Positions 10,907 to 21,269 of a stretch of 64,000 bases of DNA are shown in pieces. The stretch's first letter is position 1. Every line of letters starts with the position of its first letter. The translations under genes were made by a program, and so were the position numbers. This stretch comes from Crocodylus rhombifer (lineage: Eukaryota > Chordata > Crocodylia > Crocodylidae): positions 100,542-164,541 of the forward strand of contig JAVSML010018932.1 of the NCBI GenBank assembly GCA_038503035.1. Direction: 5' to 3'. The notes under the pieces were generated by a model that was not told the DNA's origin, searched no databases, and was given only the letters and a program-made list of their open reading frames with translations.

Positions 10907-11290
10907 CAACTTATATACCATACCCCATCAAAAAATCAGGGATGGGGCTGGGCTCAGCACTAGGCTAAAGTGGCCCCATCCCCTAAAAGCAGCAGTGCCT
11001 GGACTGCACCAGCACCACTCACAGGGGATGGGGTGGCACTAGCCAAGTGCTGATCTCGGCACTGCTCAGAGGTGGTGAGGCTGTGCTAGCCAAGTGCTGA
11101 GCCCAGCCCTGTCTCCTGTGAGTGGCACCAGGCTCACCATTTGGCAGCACCACTAGGAGCAGACAGGGTTCAGCATGCCTCTCACAGGTGATTGGGACAG
11201 GCTCAGCACTCAGCTGGCACAGCCCCATCCCCTGCATGTGGCACCAGGGGATGGAACTGCACCATCTGAATGCCCCAACTTATATACCAT
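10907..11290. mobile_element. GC-rich insert between 15-bp direct repeats
   Basis: CAACTTATATACCAT occurs exactly at 10907-10921 and again at 11276-11290, bracketing 354 bp of GC-rich DNA in an AT-rich setting. This is what a target-site duplication looks like. Inside, the module GGGCTGGGCTCAGCACT (about 10945) recurs inverted at about 11088-11108, and CTAGCCAAGTGCTGA occurs twice in direct orientation, so the insert is built from a short unit in both orientations. No coding frame, no poly-A tail. A 15-bp duplication would fit LINE-machinery retroposition better than a cut-and-paste transposon. Confidence 0.6.
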
Positions 11291-11436
11291 GACTATAAAA
11301 ACCTTACCTTTCAAAATCAGAAAGCTGGGATTTCACTTATACAGTGTGAACCCCCGGTTTCCCAAGAGTCCAAAGGTGATGTATGCAAATTGCCAGATAA
11401 GAAACAAACTTAAACTTCAGGCTGAAATCAAGTCCT

Positions 11437-11898
11437 GGGGCCTTGTTACATAGTAATTTTGGGTGGCTTCTGGAGCTCTTAGCCCCTGGGTAGTGTCCAC
11501 ATTAACACTTTAAAGTGTTAACACTTTAAACCACTCACTATGCAGCTCAGAGTTACATCACTCCAGGGCAGGATTATCTCTTTTCAGCAAAACCCAGCCC
11601 CTGTTCCATTAAGGTGTTGACACCCTCCATAGATATGCCACCCAAGTTGAAGTGTTCCAGTATCCCTGGATGCAGTGTCCCCTCACCCAATATCCTGTTT
11701 TTGTGTGGACAACCTTTTCACCTCCTGTTCATCAGCCCCGCCTCTTTTAACCAGGCATCTATTGGCAAGTCACACCTGTGCAGGCAGGGGACAGTCAGAG
11801 AAGGTTTCTAAACTAAAGGTGCGACTGCTCCGAACTCCAAGCTAACATTAACCCCATCGACATTTGCATGGCTCATAGCATAAGGTATAACAAGGACC
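11437..11898. mobile_element. MITE family M1, copy 1
   Basis: Terminal inverted repeats GGGGCCTTGTTACATAG (left) and, reverse complemented, AGGTCCTTGTTATACC (right). A second copy lies at 15103-15750 with matching ends and matching subterminal sequence (CTGGAGCTCTTA on the left, GCTCCAAACCCAAGCTAGC-type on the right). No transposase; about 460 bp. Superfamily not assigned because the target duplication is unclear. Confidence 0.65.
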
Positions 11899-12246
11899 TT
11901 GGTCTTTAGCTTTATCAGGGATAAAGGATGTCTTTGGGTCCTGCCCTCGGTCAGCAGACTGGTTATCTTGGCTGAGTAGAGAAGTGGCAGGAGGCCTACA
12001 TAGAAAGGACAAAATCAGGAGCTGCTTTCTAACTCATGCTCAGCTGCTGGTGCATGGACCAGATTCAGATGGAGATCGGTGCCAGGTCCCAGGGCCTGAT
12101 CCTGGCATGCAGGGCTCACTCCACCCTAAAGACTGCACATGCCTGCAGTTGCTCAGGCCAACAGCTGTGTGGAGGGGTGGGGGGATACTAAAGCATGCCC
12201 TCAGCTGCAGGGAAGCTGTGCTGGGGGGGATATGCCCAGCCTGGGC

Positions 12247-13804
12247 TGAACTGGCCAGAGCAGGGTTTATTTCCCTGCTCCTTGTCCCACTGGCTGGGCC
12301 CCAAGCTGGGTTTGCCAGGTGTTCCCCCCTTGCTGCTACAGTATTGGGCCACCAAGGCTCCTGAGGCAGAGCAGAGAGGGAGGGGGGTTATTTCTCCGGG
12401 CCCACCCTGACCCCCCTGCTTGGGGCAAATGGTGGAATAAGCCTCCTCTTTTTCCCTCTTCAGGATGCCAAAGGCAGGGGGAATACCCCCTATTCCTGCC
12501 CTTGCCTAAGTGGTCCTGGTGGTTGATGGCTGCTGCACTCCCACCCTGCCGCTGTAGCAGTGAGGGGGCAGGGCACTGGTGGAGACAGCAGCCCTTGTCA
12601 TAGTGTCAGGGAGTGCAAGCCCCTTCCCAGAGGGGCATCCTGCTGTGTGGCAGGCAGAAGTCTGGTGGACTGTATGTGGCAGCACTGGCACCTGGAGAGG
12701 ACCAGAGCCCCCTGCAGCACCGCTGCTGCACTCTGCAGCAGCTTCCTCACACTGCACTGCAGCCTGCTACTGGAAGAGGCTCATGCTTGGGGAAACTACA
12801 ACCAAGGCTGCTGTCCCCGTCATGGTTGCTCCCCCTGACTTCAGTTGGGGCCAGATGCTGGTGGGCAGGCCCCCTTAGGCAGGGGGCAAGGAGTGGGATT
12901 ATTCCTCCTTCTGCACTGCAATGGGGTCTGCCTACTCCAACTGCCACTGCCACCATTCCTGCTCACTTTGTGCCCAGGGGAAGTGATGGAATAAGCCCCC
13001 TCTGCTGGATGCCCAAGGGAGGGGGCTTATTTTGCTACTTGCCCTGGGCACAGAGTGAGCAGCAGTGGTCAGGGTGGGCAGACCCTTCTGTTGTGCCCCA
13101 GGGACAAAGGGGGAATAACTCTGCTGTCTGCCCTCCCAAGGGGCTCTTCTGGCTGGTGTCTGGTCCCATCCCCACCCAGCCGCTGGAGTGGTGAGGGGGG
13201 AGCAACTGTGATGTGGAAAGCAGCCCCTATCACAGTTTCTCAGAGTGTGAGCCTCTTTCTGGTGAGGAAGGCTGCTGCAGACCCTAGTGGTGGTGGCAGT
13301 TTGCAGGGCTCTGGCCTCCTCCAGGCCCCGGTGCTGCTGCATGCAGTCTGTTGCAGCTCTGCCAGCCCTGCAGTGGGGCTCGCCCACCTGGAAGGGGCTT
13401 GTACGCCCTGACACTATAGCAGGTGCTGCTTGCCCCATCAAGGGCCCTGCCTCCTTGCTGCTGCAGCAGCTGAGCGGGAGTGTAGTCAGACACTGGCTGG
13501 CAGGGCCCCTTAGGTGGGGGCAGGGATGGGGGTTATTCCTCCTCCCTCCAGTGTCTGGTGGAAAGGGCTTATTTCACTGCTTGCCCCAAGCAGGGAGCAA
13601 GTGGCAGTGGCTGCAGTCGGGGTGAGCAGACCTGGCTATGGTCCTCCCAGGGTAGAGGGAGGAATAACCTCCCTCCCTGCTCTCTGCCTCAGGGGCCCTG
13701 GTGGCCCATCACTGCAGCAGTGAGGGGGGAATGCCTTGCAAACAAGGCTCAGGTCCCTGCCAGTGGGACAGGGAGTGGGAAATTAAACCCCTCTCTGGCC
13801 AGAT
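12247..13804. repeat. Large imperfect palindrome, arms about 760 bp
   Basis: Left arm 12247-13000 and right arm 13021-13804 are inverted copies around a 20-nt centre (13001-13020). Matching checkpoints: ATAAGCCCCC (12991) with GGGGGCTTAT (13021); GTCTGCC near 12928 with GGGCAGAC near 13075; CATAGTGTCAGGGAGTGCAA (12600) with the complement near 13395-13425; GGGGCAAATGGTGGAATAAG (12423) with the complement near 13565-13588; CTGGCCAGAG (12251) with CTCTGGCCAG (13793). Small indels and substitutions make it imperfect. GC-rich, so long spurious frames occur on both strands. It could be a foldback transposon or an inverted segmental duplication. Confidence 0.8.
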
Positions 13805-15102
13805 CCCCACCCCTGCCTGTTCCTGCTTGGTCTGTGGAGAAGAGGGGCAGGTCGAGCCCTGCTCCTCTGGAGCAGAGAGACCAGCCCAGAGAGCATGCTA
13901 GGGGACCCTGATTGAAGTTGAACCAGGATGAGGTCTGGAACAGAGATTGCATCAACCAGTTTTAGCCAAATCAGTTAAGTCTGATACTACATTCAACCAG
14001 GTTTATCCTAAACAAGTTTCGGCCATTTTGAAACTGGTTTATGTGCACTGAATGTCTGTTCTGTTACATGTCTAAACTACTTTCTGATCACTTAAACTAG
14101 TTTATGTGTAATGTCTGCCCCTAGCCCAAGAGTCCTCATGTTGTCTTTAGTAGCAGATATTAACAAACCCTTTTTTCCTTGACCAGCAGAAATGTTTGGG
14201 CAAAAGTGTTTTTGAATATGTAGTAGTGGCTAAAGACAATAAACAATAAAGCATCATTCTAGGGGATTGAATGTGATTAAGATACTCTGTTCACAGTCAG
14301 TTATAGGCTTTATGGTACAGTATGGATCTCTGTCCAATCACTCTTCATAATTAAATAGCTGTCTGGATCTTTATGGCTAAGTGATGCTCTCTAGGCAGTT
14401 CTTCACAAAAATTATGAGGTGGGCTCTGATTTGGCATCTGCTTAATAAATAAATAAAAGATAATGAGCTGATATTTTTATCTCTTCTTCGGTTTTGACAT
14501 GGCTTAAAGAATGGGAATTGATTCATTAATGGAGTGTTAGGAGTATATCTAAGAGTAGCTGAAAGCCTTTATAAAGTCTGTATGTATAACATCACTTTGT
14601 CATCCTGCTACATTGTTAACATGATTTAAAGTTCAATTTTTAAAAACTGAATGTCCAATATCTTATTTTGATCTCTATTACAGAAAGAGTATGTCTTTAC
14701 CAATAGCTCTTATATTGGTTTTCTGCCACAGCTTTAGATACAGTACCTCTGCAAACAAAACCTCTTAAAAAATTAATTGTGCATTCTATATGTCAAAAAT
14801 AAAATGCAGTATTTAAACAACATTAATCAAAACACTTTATCTTTTTAAAGGGCTTCCCTAGATAATGGCAAAAGACAAGTAGAGCAGATTTACCTGTAAA
14901 ATGCACCATATACCTAAGGGTTTATTAACACTTAACATGTGAGTTTTAGAACAACAATTATTACAGAGAAATAATAGATAGATTTTCAACTGTACATTTC
15001 TGTTTACTTCCCATATTTAATTTCTTTTCTTTCTTTATTTCTTTGATTTGAATTCTGGATTTTGCCTCTTATGTGATGGGTAAAGACATTTTTGCCTTGC
15101 TT
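13805..15102. other. Spacer, AT-rich after 13960
   Basis: 13960-14130 has AACTGGTTTATGTG-type motifs (repeated at about 14035 and 14098) that may mark the edge of another MITE. Beyond that, AT-rich DNA without coding signal. Confidence 0.45.
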
Positions 15103-15750
15103 GGAGCCTTGTTACACATTAATTCAAAAAGATCCTGGAGCTCTTAACTCATGAAACAAATTTTAAGACTTCTTTAGCTGGCTTAAAATTATGCCACTCT
15201 AGATTAGATTTATTTCTGATCTGTGTCACCCAATTTGTGTTAAACTAACACCTTAGTGCAACCCCCCCATCCTCCTCTGCTTAGTTGTGACTGCCTGTGC
15301 TGTCTGTCCTAGGGGATCAAGAAGGGAATGTTTAACTTGCCTGCCCATCCATGGCTGCTGCCACCACTGCTGATCTCTGAGCTAGGCTCAGCCTAGAAAA
15401 CAGCAGTAGCCCAGTACTCATGGTGGCAGTGGCCTGGCAGGCAAGTTAACCCTTCCCTGACTGCTCCCCTGGGACAGACAGCAAAGGCAGCCACAAGTAA
15501 GTAATGTCCCGGGGGTGGAGGGAGGCAGAGGGGACCACAAAGGGTGTTGGGGGGGAGCCCTTGGTGCAGGGGGATCCAGGGGAACCCTCAGGAGCAGAGG
15601 GCAGGAGGGAAGCCTGGGAATGGTGGGGTGAATTTTTACCTTTCAGTCCTCCAGTCCCCTGCTGGCCTGACCATGTGATTGCTCCAAACCCAAGCTAGCA
15701 CTAACCCCAATAAACATTTGAGCAGCTCACTGTAATACATAACAAGGCCC
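15103..15750. mobile_element. MITE family M1, copy 2, with nested palindrome
   Basis: Ends GGAGCCTTGTTACACATTAA and, reverse complemented, GGGCCTTGTTATGTATTAC, shared with the copy at 11437-11898. Internally 15277-15506 is a palindrome with arms of about 110 bp (TTTAACTTGCCTGCC near 15331 against GGCAGGCAAGTTAA near 15436; CTGTCTGTCC against GGACAGACAG). The palindrome is absent from copy 1, so it is either a secondary insertion or the ancestral core lost there. Confidence 0.65.
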
Positions 15751-15843
15751 TTAGTCTTATGATAATTAGATGGGTAGCCCATAGATCAGACATTTCTATT
15801 CTACAAGATCACTTTGTCACTTGAACTATCACATTGTTCCAAG

Positions 15844-17225
15844 TGTGGCAGGGCAGTGTTTGTGCCTGCCATGTTAAGGGCCTGAGATAGCAGCCAACAG
15901 GTGCCTGATGAGGGCAGCCATTTTGGACGTAGGGCTGCCCATATAAACAGGGCAGTTTTGCTGCTGGAGGCTAGGTAACAATATTGCCTGGCTTCAGGGC
16001 TGCTGGTGTTATCTGGAGGTAAGGGAAGAGCTGTAGGGGATGGTCAGGAGGCTCCTGGTCCTGGGTACAACCTAAAAATGCACCTGCCAATAGTGGGTGG
16101 CCTGGTGGGGCTCTCAGTGGTGTGGGAGCCCCCAGAAAATGCCAGGCCAGTTATCACCCCGCTGAAAAGTGGATAATGGCACCTTAACCCTAGCCTTCAC
16201 CTTCAGGTAAGTTTACATTCCATCAGAGTTATTTGAGGGTGCAAACCCTAAGGAGGAGAATGGGGGCCAGGTATGCCTGAAGCTGTCTGAGCCCTGCAGG
16301 GGTGTGAGACCGCATGAGGAAGAGCTGATGCCAAGTATGGCTGAGGCCACCTGAGCCCTGCAGGAGTGCAAGCCCCATGGAGAGTGGAGGACAGGTATGA
16401 CTGAGGCTGCCTCCACCCTGTGGGGGTGTGATACCCTGAGAAGGAGAGTTTGGGGCCAGGTATGGCTGAGGGCACCCCCCCCCCAGAGCCCCAGTGAAGG
16501 GGACAGAGATCTGTAGCCCCAGGTGAGGGCTGGTGTGCTAGCCCCAATGAAGGGGCAAAGTTGTGGAGCCCCAGTGAGGGGGTAGCCCCAGTGAAGGGGG
16601 TTGAGATCAGTAGTCCTAAGTGAGGGGCAGAGTTGTGAAGCCCCAAGCAAAGGGAGTAGGCCCAGGTAAGTCTCTGGACACCTGAGGCCAAGATTTGGGC
16701 CAGGGACTGAGTGAATGGAGGGTTAAGCCCCAGAGCGAGAGAGGCAAGTCCTGACCCCAGTAAGTTCTCCACTGCTGAGAGGCAGAGTGTGGGTCAAATG
16801 TAACATCTGTAGTAGCACCATGACCTGCTGCCCCAGGGAGGGAGTGAGAGTCCCCTGTGAGACCCTGGGGCACCAGTCATGGTGTGAGGTACTCCAGCTC
16901 CCCACGCCGAGGAAGGGGGACCCAGAGAGAGTGTGGGGATAGTGAGGCCAGAGGTAGAGTGCTCCCTCAAGTGGCCCATGCTGGGGCCAGGACTGAGAAG
17001 GTCAAGAAGACCAGGTGTCCGCCATGAGGGGCACCCAGAGTCATGGGCCTAGGACTCTGCCTGGCCTTTGAGGTGAGGCCAGGGCCTGATTAGGGACCAC
17101 ACAGAAGAGAGGAGCCAGCTATGAGAAGCTCAGTAGCCTGGATGAAGGCAGTATAGGTCACTGGAGCAGGGGGATCAAAGGAGGGTCCTATGAGGCAGAT
17201 TCTGGAGCCTAGCGTGTGGCTGGTA
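15844..17225 (+). mobile_element. LTR-like repeat related to 4182-5421, copy 2
   Basis: Starts TGTGGCAGGGCAG and has a TATA-like CCATATAAACAGGGCAG at about 15938-15954. From 16260 to 16470 it carries four tandem units of about 62 bp with the core GGCCAGGTATGSCTGA...CTGAGCCCTGCAG, the same module as in the first LTR. 16490-16660 has a second degenerate tandem repeat of about 33 bp built on AGCCCCAGTGAAGGGG. No clean 3' terminus or target duplication found, so the right edge is approximate. Minus-strand frames of 145 and 174 codons here are repeat artefacts. Confidence 0.55.
16260..16660 (+). repeat. Two adjacent degenerate tandem arrays in the LTR
   Basis: First array: about 62-bp units at 16263, 16324, 16388 and 16450. 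Second array: about 33-bp units with GCCCCAGTGAAGGGG or close variants between 16490 and 16660. Confidence 0.6.
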
Positions 17226-17776
17226 TGTTTGTTGCATCTTGATGCCATCTGTAAAAATTGAAACAAGTTTTAAATGTTTTGATATTTGGAAATTGTGCAT
17301 CTTTTTTCAATTTTGTGACTGCATTGATAGCAGAAGAGGCAATGTACTATGGCTAATGCTTCATAAGTATTCCCATTCCGCTATTTGTTTTTCAATAACA
17401 TTCTAACATTCTAGTTTTAAACTGGAATTCTTTATTTATGAACTATTTTTACTGTTACTTTTTTCTTCTCATAGTTTTAAATTCACCTGCTTTTTACAAT
17501 TAACATGAAATGTTGAAAATCTCCCTTTTATAACTTGCTATTCAATGCCACATCTAAAATAGCTAGTAGTTGAAAGTTGAAATAAGGAATTAAGAAACAA
17601 TTCCCACTGAAAAGGACTGTTACATGTTCTCATGAAAACCGTTTTTAACATGAAAAAGTTAGTAACATCATGTATTGAGCAGGCAGGAAGAACAGAATTT
17701 TGTTGAGCTCATAAACTGTACTAGTAAATATGGATTCTCAGAATGAGCTTCTAATTTGCAATGGGAACACTTACAC
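17226..17776. other. AT-rich spacer
   Basis: Nothing recognised. Confidence 0.5.
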
Positions 17777-18020
17777 CAGGGGCTGGCAATTATCTCAGGT
17801 AGAGGGCTGCTTAATGATTTTATTATTTATTTATTTTTTGGGTGAGTTGTCAAGGGCTGCATGTGTAGCCCTGCCCCTAGACAGGTGCCCCCCCTCTTGT
17901 CACCATCTTGGGACCAGAAGACCCACCCCCTAACCCCTGACCTTTGCTGCCAGAAGTTCCTCTCTTTGCCTCTGGGGATGACACCTTTTGGGAGGGAGGG
18001 TTGCCATCTTAGAACCTGAA
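17777..18020. mobile_element. Possible hAT MITE remnant
   Basis: Begins CAGGGGCTGGCAATTAT followed by GGTAGAGGGCTGC, which matches the usual 5' end of Charlie-like hAT non-autonomous elements. A matching right terminus and 8-bp duplication were not found, so the copy is probably truncated. Confidence 0.4.
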
Positions 18021-18187
18021 AAAACAAAAAACAAATCGTACACTAAAAGTCAAATGCCTACTATAACATATCTTAATTTTATTACAAAAAATATTTTTGT
18101 CATGATTTGGGTTTGTGTACTATAGAGGTGATAGTATAACTTAAAAATAAATTGTTAGTTTTGTACATTGTGGGTGTAGTGTGTGTG

Positions 18188-18846
18188 TGTAGCAGAACCC
18201 TCAGTTTTGGTTTTGTGGGGTGTTATTATTTTATTTTATTTTTTTTTAATGCATTCCCTTCCCTAACAATTTCTAACTTTTTCTTTCTGACTTCTCTATC
18301 CCTTACAAGTAGTTATTAGTAGTATTAGGTAAGCTAAATTCTTATATTCCCTTATGACAAGCCCCCCCCCCCCGCCCTTTATTTACTATATATATATTAA
18401 TACTAGTGTACTATATATAGTATAATGTTTTGTTAGATTTGTATTGGTTTGGGTTTTTTTTACTGTTGTATTATTATCATTTTTGTATTGATTTTTATTG
18501 TTTCATATGGATATTGTATGGTTTTAGGCCTCTGTTTGTTGTTGTTGTTGTTCTTGTTTTTTTCCAAGTGACCCAAAATAATGTCGAGCTTCAATTTTGT
18601 ATGTCAAGCATCCATCTTGTGTCCTTTGCCCAGGCATCCCCTGTGTTGCAACTGTGTGACTCATGTACCCTTCCCATGTAAGTTTGTTCCCAGATGAATG
18701 GGAGTGATTGGGAATGACTGAAATACAATGGTAGCAGGGCTTTACTGAATGGCCTGTAACAACTGGGCCATCACCTTGCATTGATTCATGCAGGAACCAT
18801 GGACCTCACCCAGGAACAGAGACAAGAACCCAGCATTTGAAAGACA
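18188..18846 (+). mobile_element. LTR-like repeat, copy 2 (partial)
   Basis: Second copy of the repeat at 1291-2260, alignable from TGTAGCAGAACCC through GAACCCAGCATTTGAAAGAC. It stops where CR1-derived sequence begins near 18850, before the TATA box seen in copy 1. It contains a 12-base C run (18362-18373) and TTG repeats (about 18536-18552). Confidence 0.55.
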
Positions 18847-18861
18847 AAGGACCCTGCAGAA

Positions 18862-19690
18862 CCAGCAACATCAGTGATTTGGATGAGGGTGTGTTGAGCA
18901 CCCTCTCCAAGTTTGCAGATGATACCAAATTATGGGGCAAAGCTAATATACCAGAGGGCAGGGAGCAGTTACAGGCTGACCTGGACAGGTTAGATCAATG
19001 GGCAGAATGTAATAGGATTCCACCTAGGAAGGAGGAATCCACAGCACACCTGCAGGTTGTGGGATGTCCTCCTCAGCAGCCCAGAGGCTGAGAGAGATTT
19101 GGAGTCATAGCCGACTCCAAGATGAACATGAGTCGTCAGTGCAACAAGGCCATCAACAAATCCAGTCCCACGTTGTAGTGTATTAGCAGATGCATGACCA
19201 ACAAACCAAGGGAGGTGATGCTCCCCCTCTATGCAGCACTAGTCGGGCCGCAGTTGGAATACTGCGTCCAGTTCTGGGCGCTGCACTTCAAGAGGGACAC
19301 GGAGGATCTGGAAAGGGTTCAGAGGAGGGCCACCCACATGACTAGTAGCCTCCATGAAAAAACCCTACAAGGAGAGGTTGAGAGAGCTGGATCTCTTCAG
19401 CCTATACAAAAGACAACTGAGGGGTGACCTTGTGGCCACCTATAAATTTATCAAGGGAGGACAGCAGGGAATTGGGGATGCACTGTTTTCCAGGGTGCTT
19501 CACAGAGTAACTAGGAATAATGGGTGCAAACTAGTGGAGAGTAGATTTAGGTTAGACATTAGGAAGACATTTTTTTTTTTTACAATAAGGGTGGCCAGAG
19601 TCCGGAATGGGCTTCCAAGAGGTGGTGATGTCACCTAACATGGAGGCCTTCAAGAGGAGACTTGACAGTCACCTGGCTGGGTCATCTGAA
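18862..19690 (+). pseudogene. CR1 reverse transcriptase fragment, frameshifted
   Basis: Reads [20 protein letters not shown], including the FADD catalytic aspartates, then a [17 protein letters not shown] block. It shifts frame and continues EVMLPLYAALVGPQLEYC, RVQRRATHMTSSLHEK, ELDLFSLYKRQLRGDL and ATYKFIKGG to the C terminus. At least two frameshifts (near 19030-19190 and 19350) and an expanded T run at 19571-19580 break it. The endonuclease and N-terminal half of the reverse transcriptase are missing. No function expected. Confidence 0.88.
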
Positions 19691-19772
19691 TTCAGTTCTT
19701 TTTCCTGCCAGGGGCAGGGGGTCGGACACAATGATCCATTCAGTCCCTTCAGACTTTAGAATCTATGAATCA
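18862..19772 (+). mobile_element. CR1 LINE 3' portion
   Basis: Plus-strand CR1 that starts inside the reverse transcriptase and runs to the CR1 3' end (AGAATCTATGAATCATGG). Directly adjacent to the truncated LTR-like repeat. It belongs to a different CR1 subfamily from the copies at 8706 and 44495, judged by clearly different protein sequence. Confidence 0.9.
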
Positions 19773-19789
19773 TGGTGTTTACTGCAAAC

Positions 19790-20990
19790 AAAACTCTGGC
19801 ATCTTTTCTTCTATCTTCTGAATTGCTATGGAGTGCATTTCAAAGACATTGGTGATCATAACATGCCATGTCTTTCAGGTGTTTCTAATATGTTATCCAG
19901 GTTTTCTATCCATACAACAGGTAGGGATGACAACAGCCTGGTAAGTGAAGTTTTGTTTTGGTCCTGATGTTATCATCATGAAAGGCATAATTTTGGAGAT
20001 GTCCAAAGACAGCATTAGCAGATTGTATCCCATGTTGAATATTGTCACTTATGTTTACTCTTTTTGGGAAAATTGACAGATTGTAATATTTGATTTGGAG
20101 TGGGTTGGTAAAGTGTTTTTGGTTTTTTGTGCACTTGACAGTGAGTCCAGGCATTTCATACAGTTCAGAAAAACAGCTGAGAGTGATCTGGAGCTTTTTC
20201 AACTGAGTAGGCACGTGCAACACAATCATCAACATAATTAAGATCAGTAATGCAGGTGTTGGCTATCTTGGATTTGGATTGTAGCTACTTGATACTAACA
20301 ATAATTCCATCCATACAATAGTAGATTTAGATTCCAGATGGAAATCCATCAGCAATGAGAATAACTGATATAGATCGAGAAAAGTGTTGGTGAAATCATG
20401 CATCCTTGCTTGACTCCAGTTAAGTTTTAATGGCAAAGTGGTTCCATTTTCTAGTCATTGTTTAGGATAACTTCCATGTATTTATGAGAGATGATGATGA
20501 TATTAAATTTTGGAGGGAATCTAGATCTTCCAAAGGGCCCCTCTGTTGATTGAATCAGAGGCATTAAGTCAGTGGTGTCCATGTAAAAGTCTCTGTGTTG
20601 CTGAGGGTATTTCCTCTGCAATTACTTAACAACAAAGATCGTGTCTATTGTATCTCTGAATGACATTAAACCACATTGGGACTGAGGTAGAATCTCTATG
20701 ACAAGAGGAGGGAGTCTTTTGAGGAGAATGTGGGTGAGGACCTTACTAACTATAGACAGGAGTGCAATGCCATTGTAACTGCTGCAATCTGATTTGCCTC
20801 CCTTTCTTGAATATTGCTATGATTCTGGCATCTCAAGTCACTGGGAATCTGTTTGTTTCCAGATTTTCAGAATAATGATATGTAGCTTGTGAGAGCTTTC
20901 TTCATCACACTTATAAAATTCCATCAGGAGCACAAGCTTTGTTCATCTGTTAATATGCATTGAAAGATCATTCGTGAACAATGTATTAGC
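19790..20990 (-). pseudogene. Fossil LINE reverse transcriptase, RTE/Rex-like
   Basis: The minus-strand translation, with many stops, reads in order LTHILLKRLPPLVIEILPQS, QCGLMSFRDTIDTIFVVKQL, QRKYPQQHRDFYMDTTDLM, GRSRFPPKFNIIISLI and, near 20217-20239, LNYVDDCVARAYSVEKAPD. This is the known pattern QCGFR...TDMIFxxRQLQEKCREQ...DLYxAFIDLTKAFD, then FADDCALVAHxxE, of RTE-like LINEs widespread in fish and reptiles. The YVDD box marks the catalytic aspartates. Two aspartates remain, but stops at about 20440, 20300 and beyond make it dead. Clade assignment is by memory of the pattern; Rex1 versus RTE is unresolved. Confidence 0.7.
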
Positions 20991-21269
20991 GGCTCAAGAG
21001 AACTACAATATGGTGTTTTAGAGCTCATAGAGCTCTTAAATTTTGGCAATATTATGCTCTAACTTTATGAATTATCTGAAATAAACTAGGTATAAGGGAA
21101 ATGTATTAGGCTGTGAGGCTACTATTAGTATAGGTCACTCCACATATTCTTATGGTACTCATTTAAATATGCTTGTTATAGTAAAATAGGCTACTGTCTA
21201 CTAATGTTAATTCTTGTTCAGATCTGGTGATTTATTAGTTCAATCTAATTGTCGTAGAGCACTAAGGTA

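Noticed and set aside
12613..13441. Long frames of 193 (plus) and 169 (minus) codons
   Set aside because: They arise from the GC-rich palindrome, which removes stops on both strands. The two frames partly mirror each other across the centre.
12247..15750. CRISPR-like or satellite array
   Set aside because: Repeats are inverted or of uneven spacing, without regular unique spacers, and the genome is clearly vertebrate.
16213..16905. Frames of 145 and 174 codons on the minus strand
   Set aside because: Low-complexity Leu/Pro/Gly repeats produced by tandem arrays in an LTR-like repeat.
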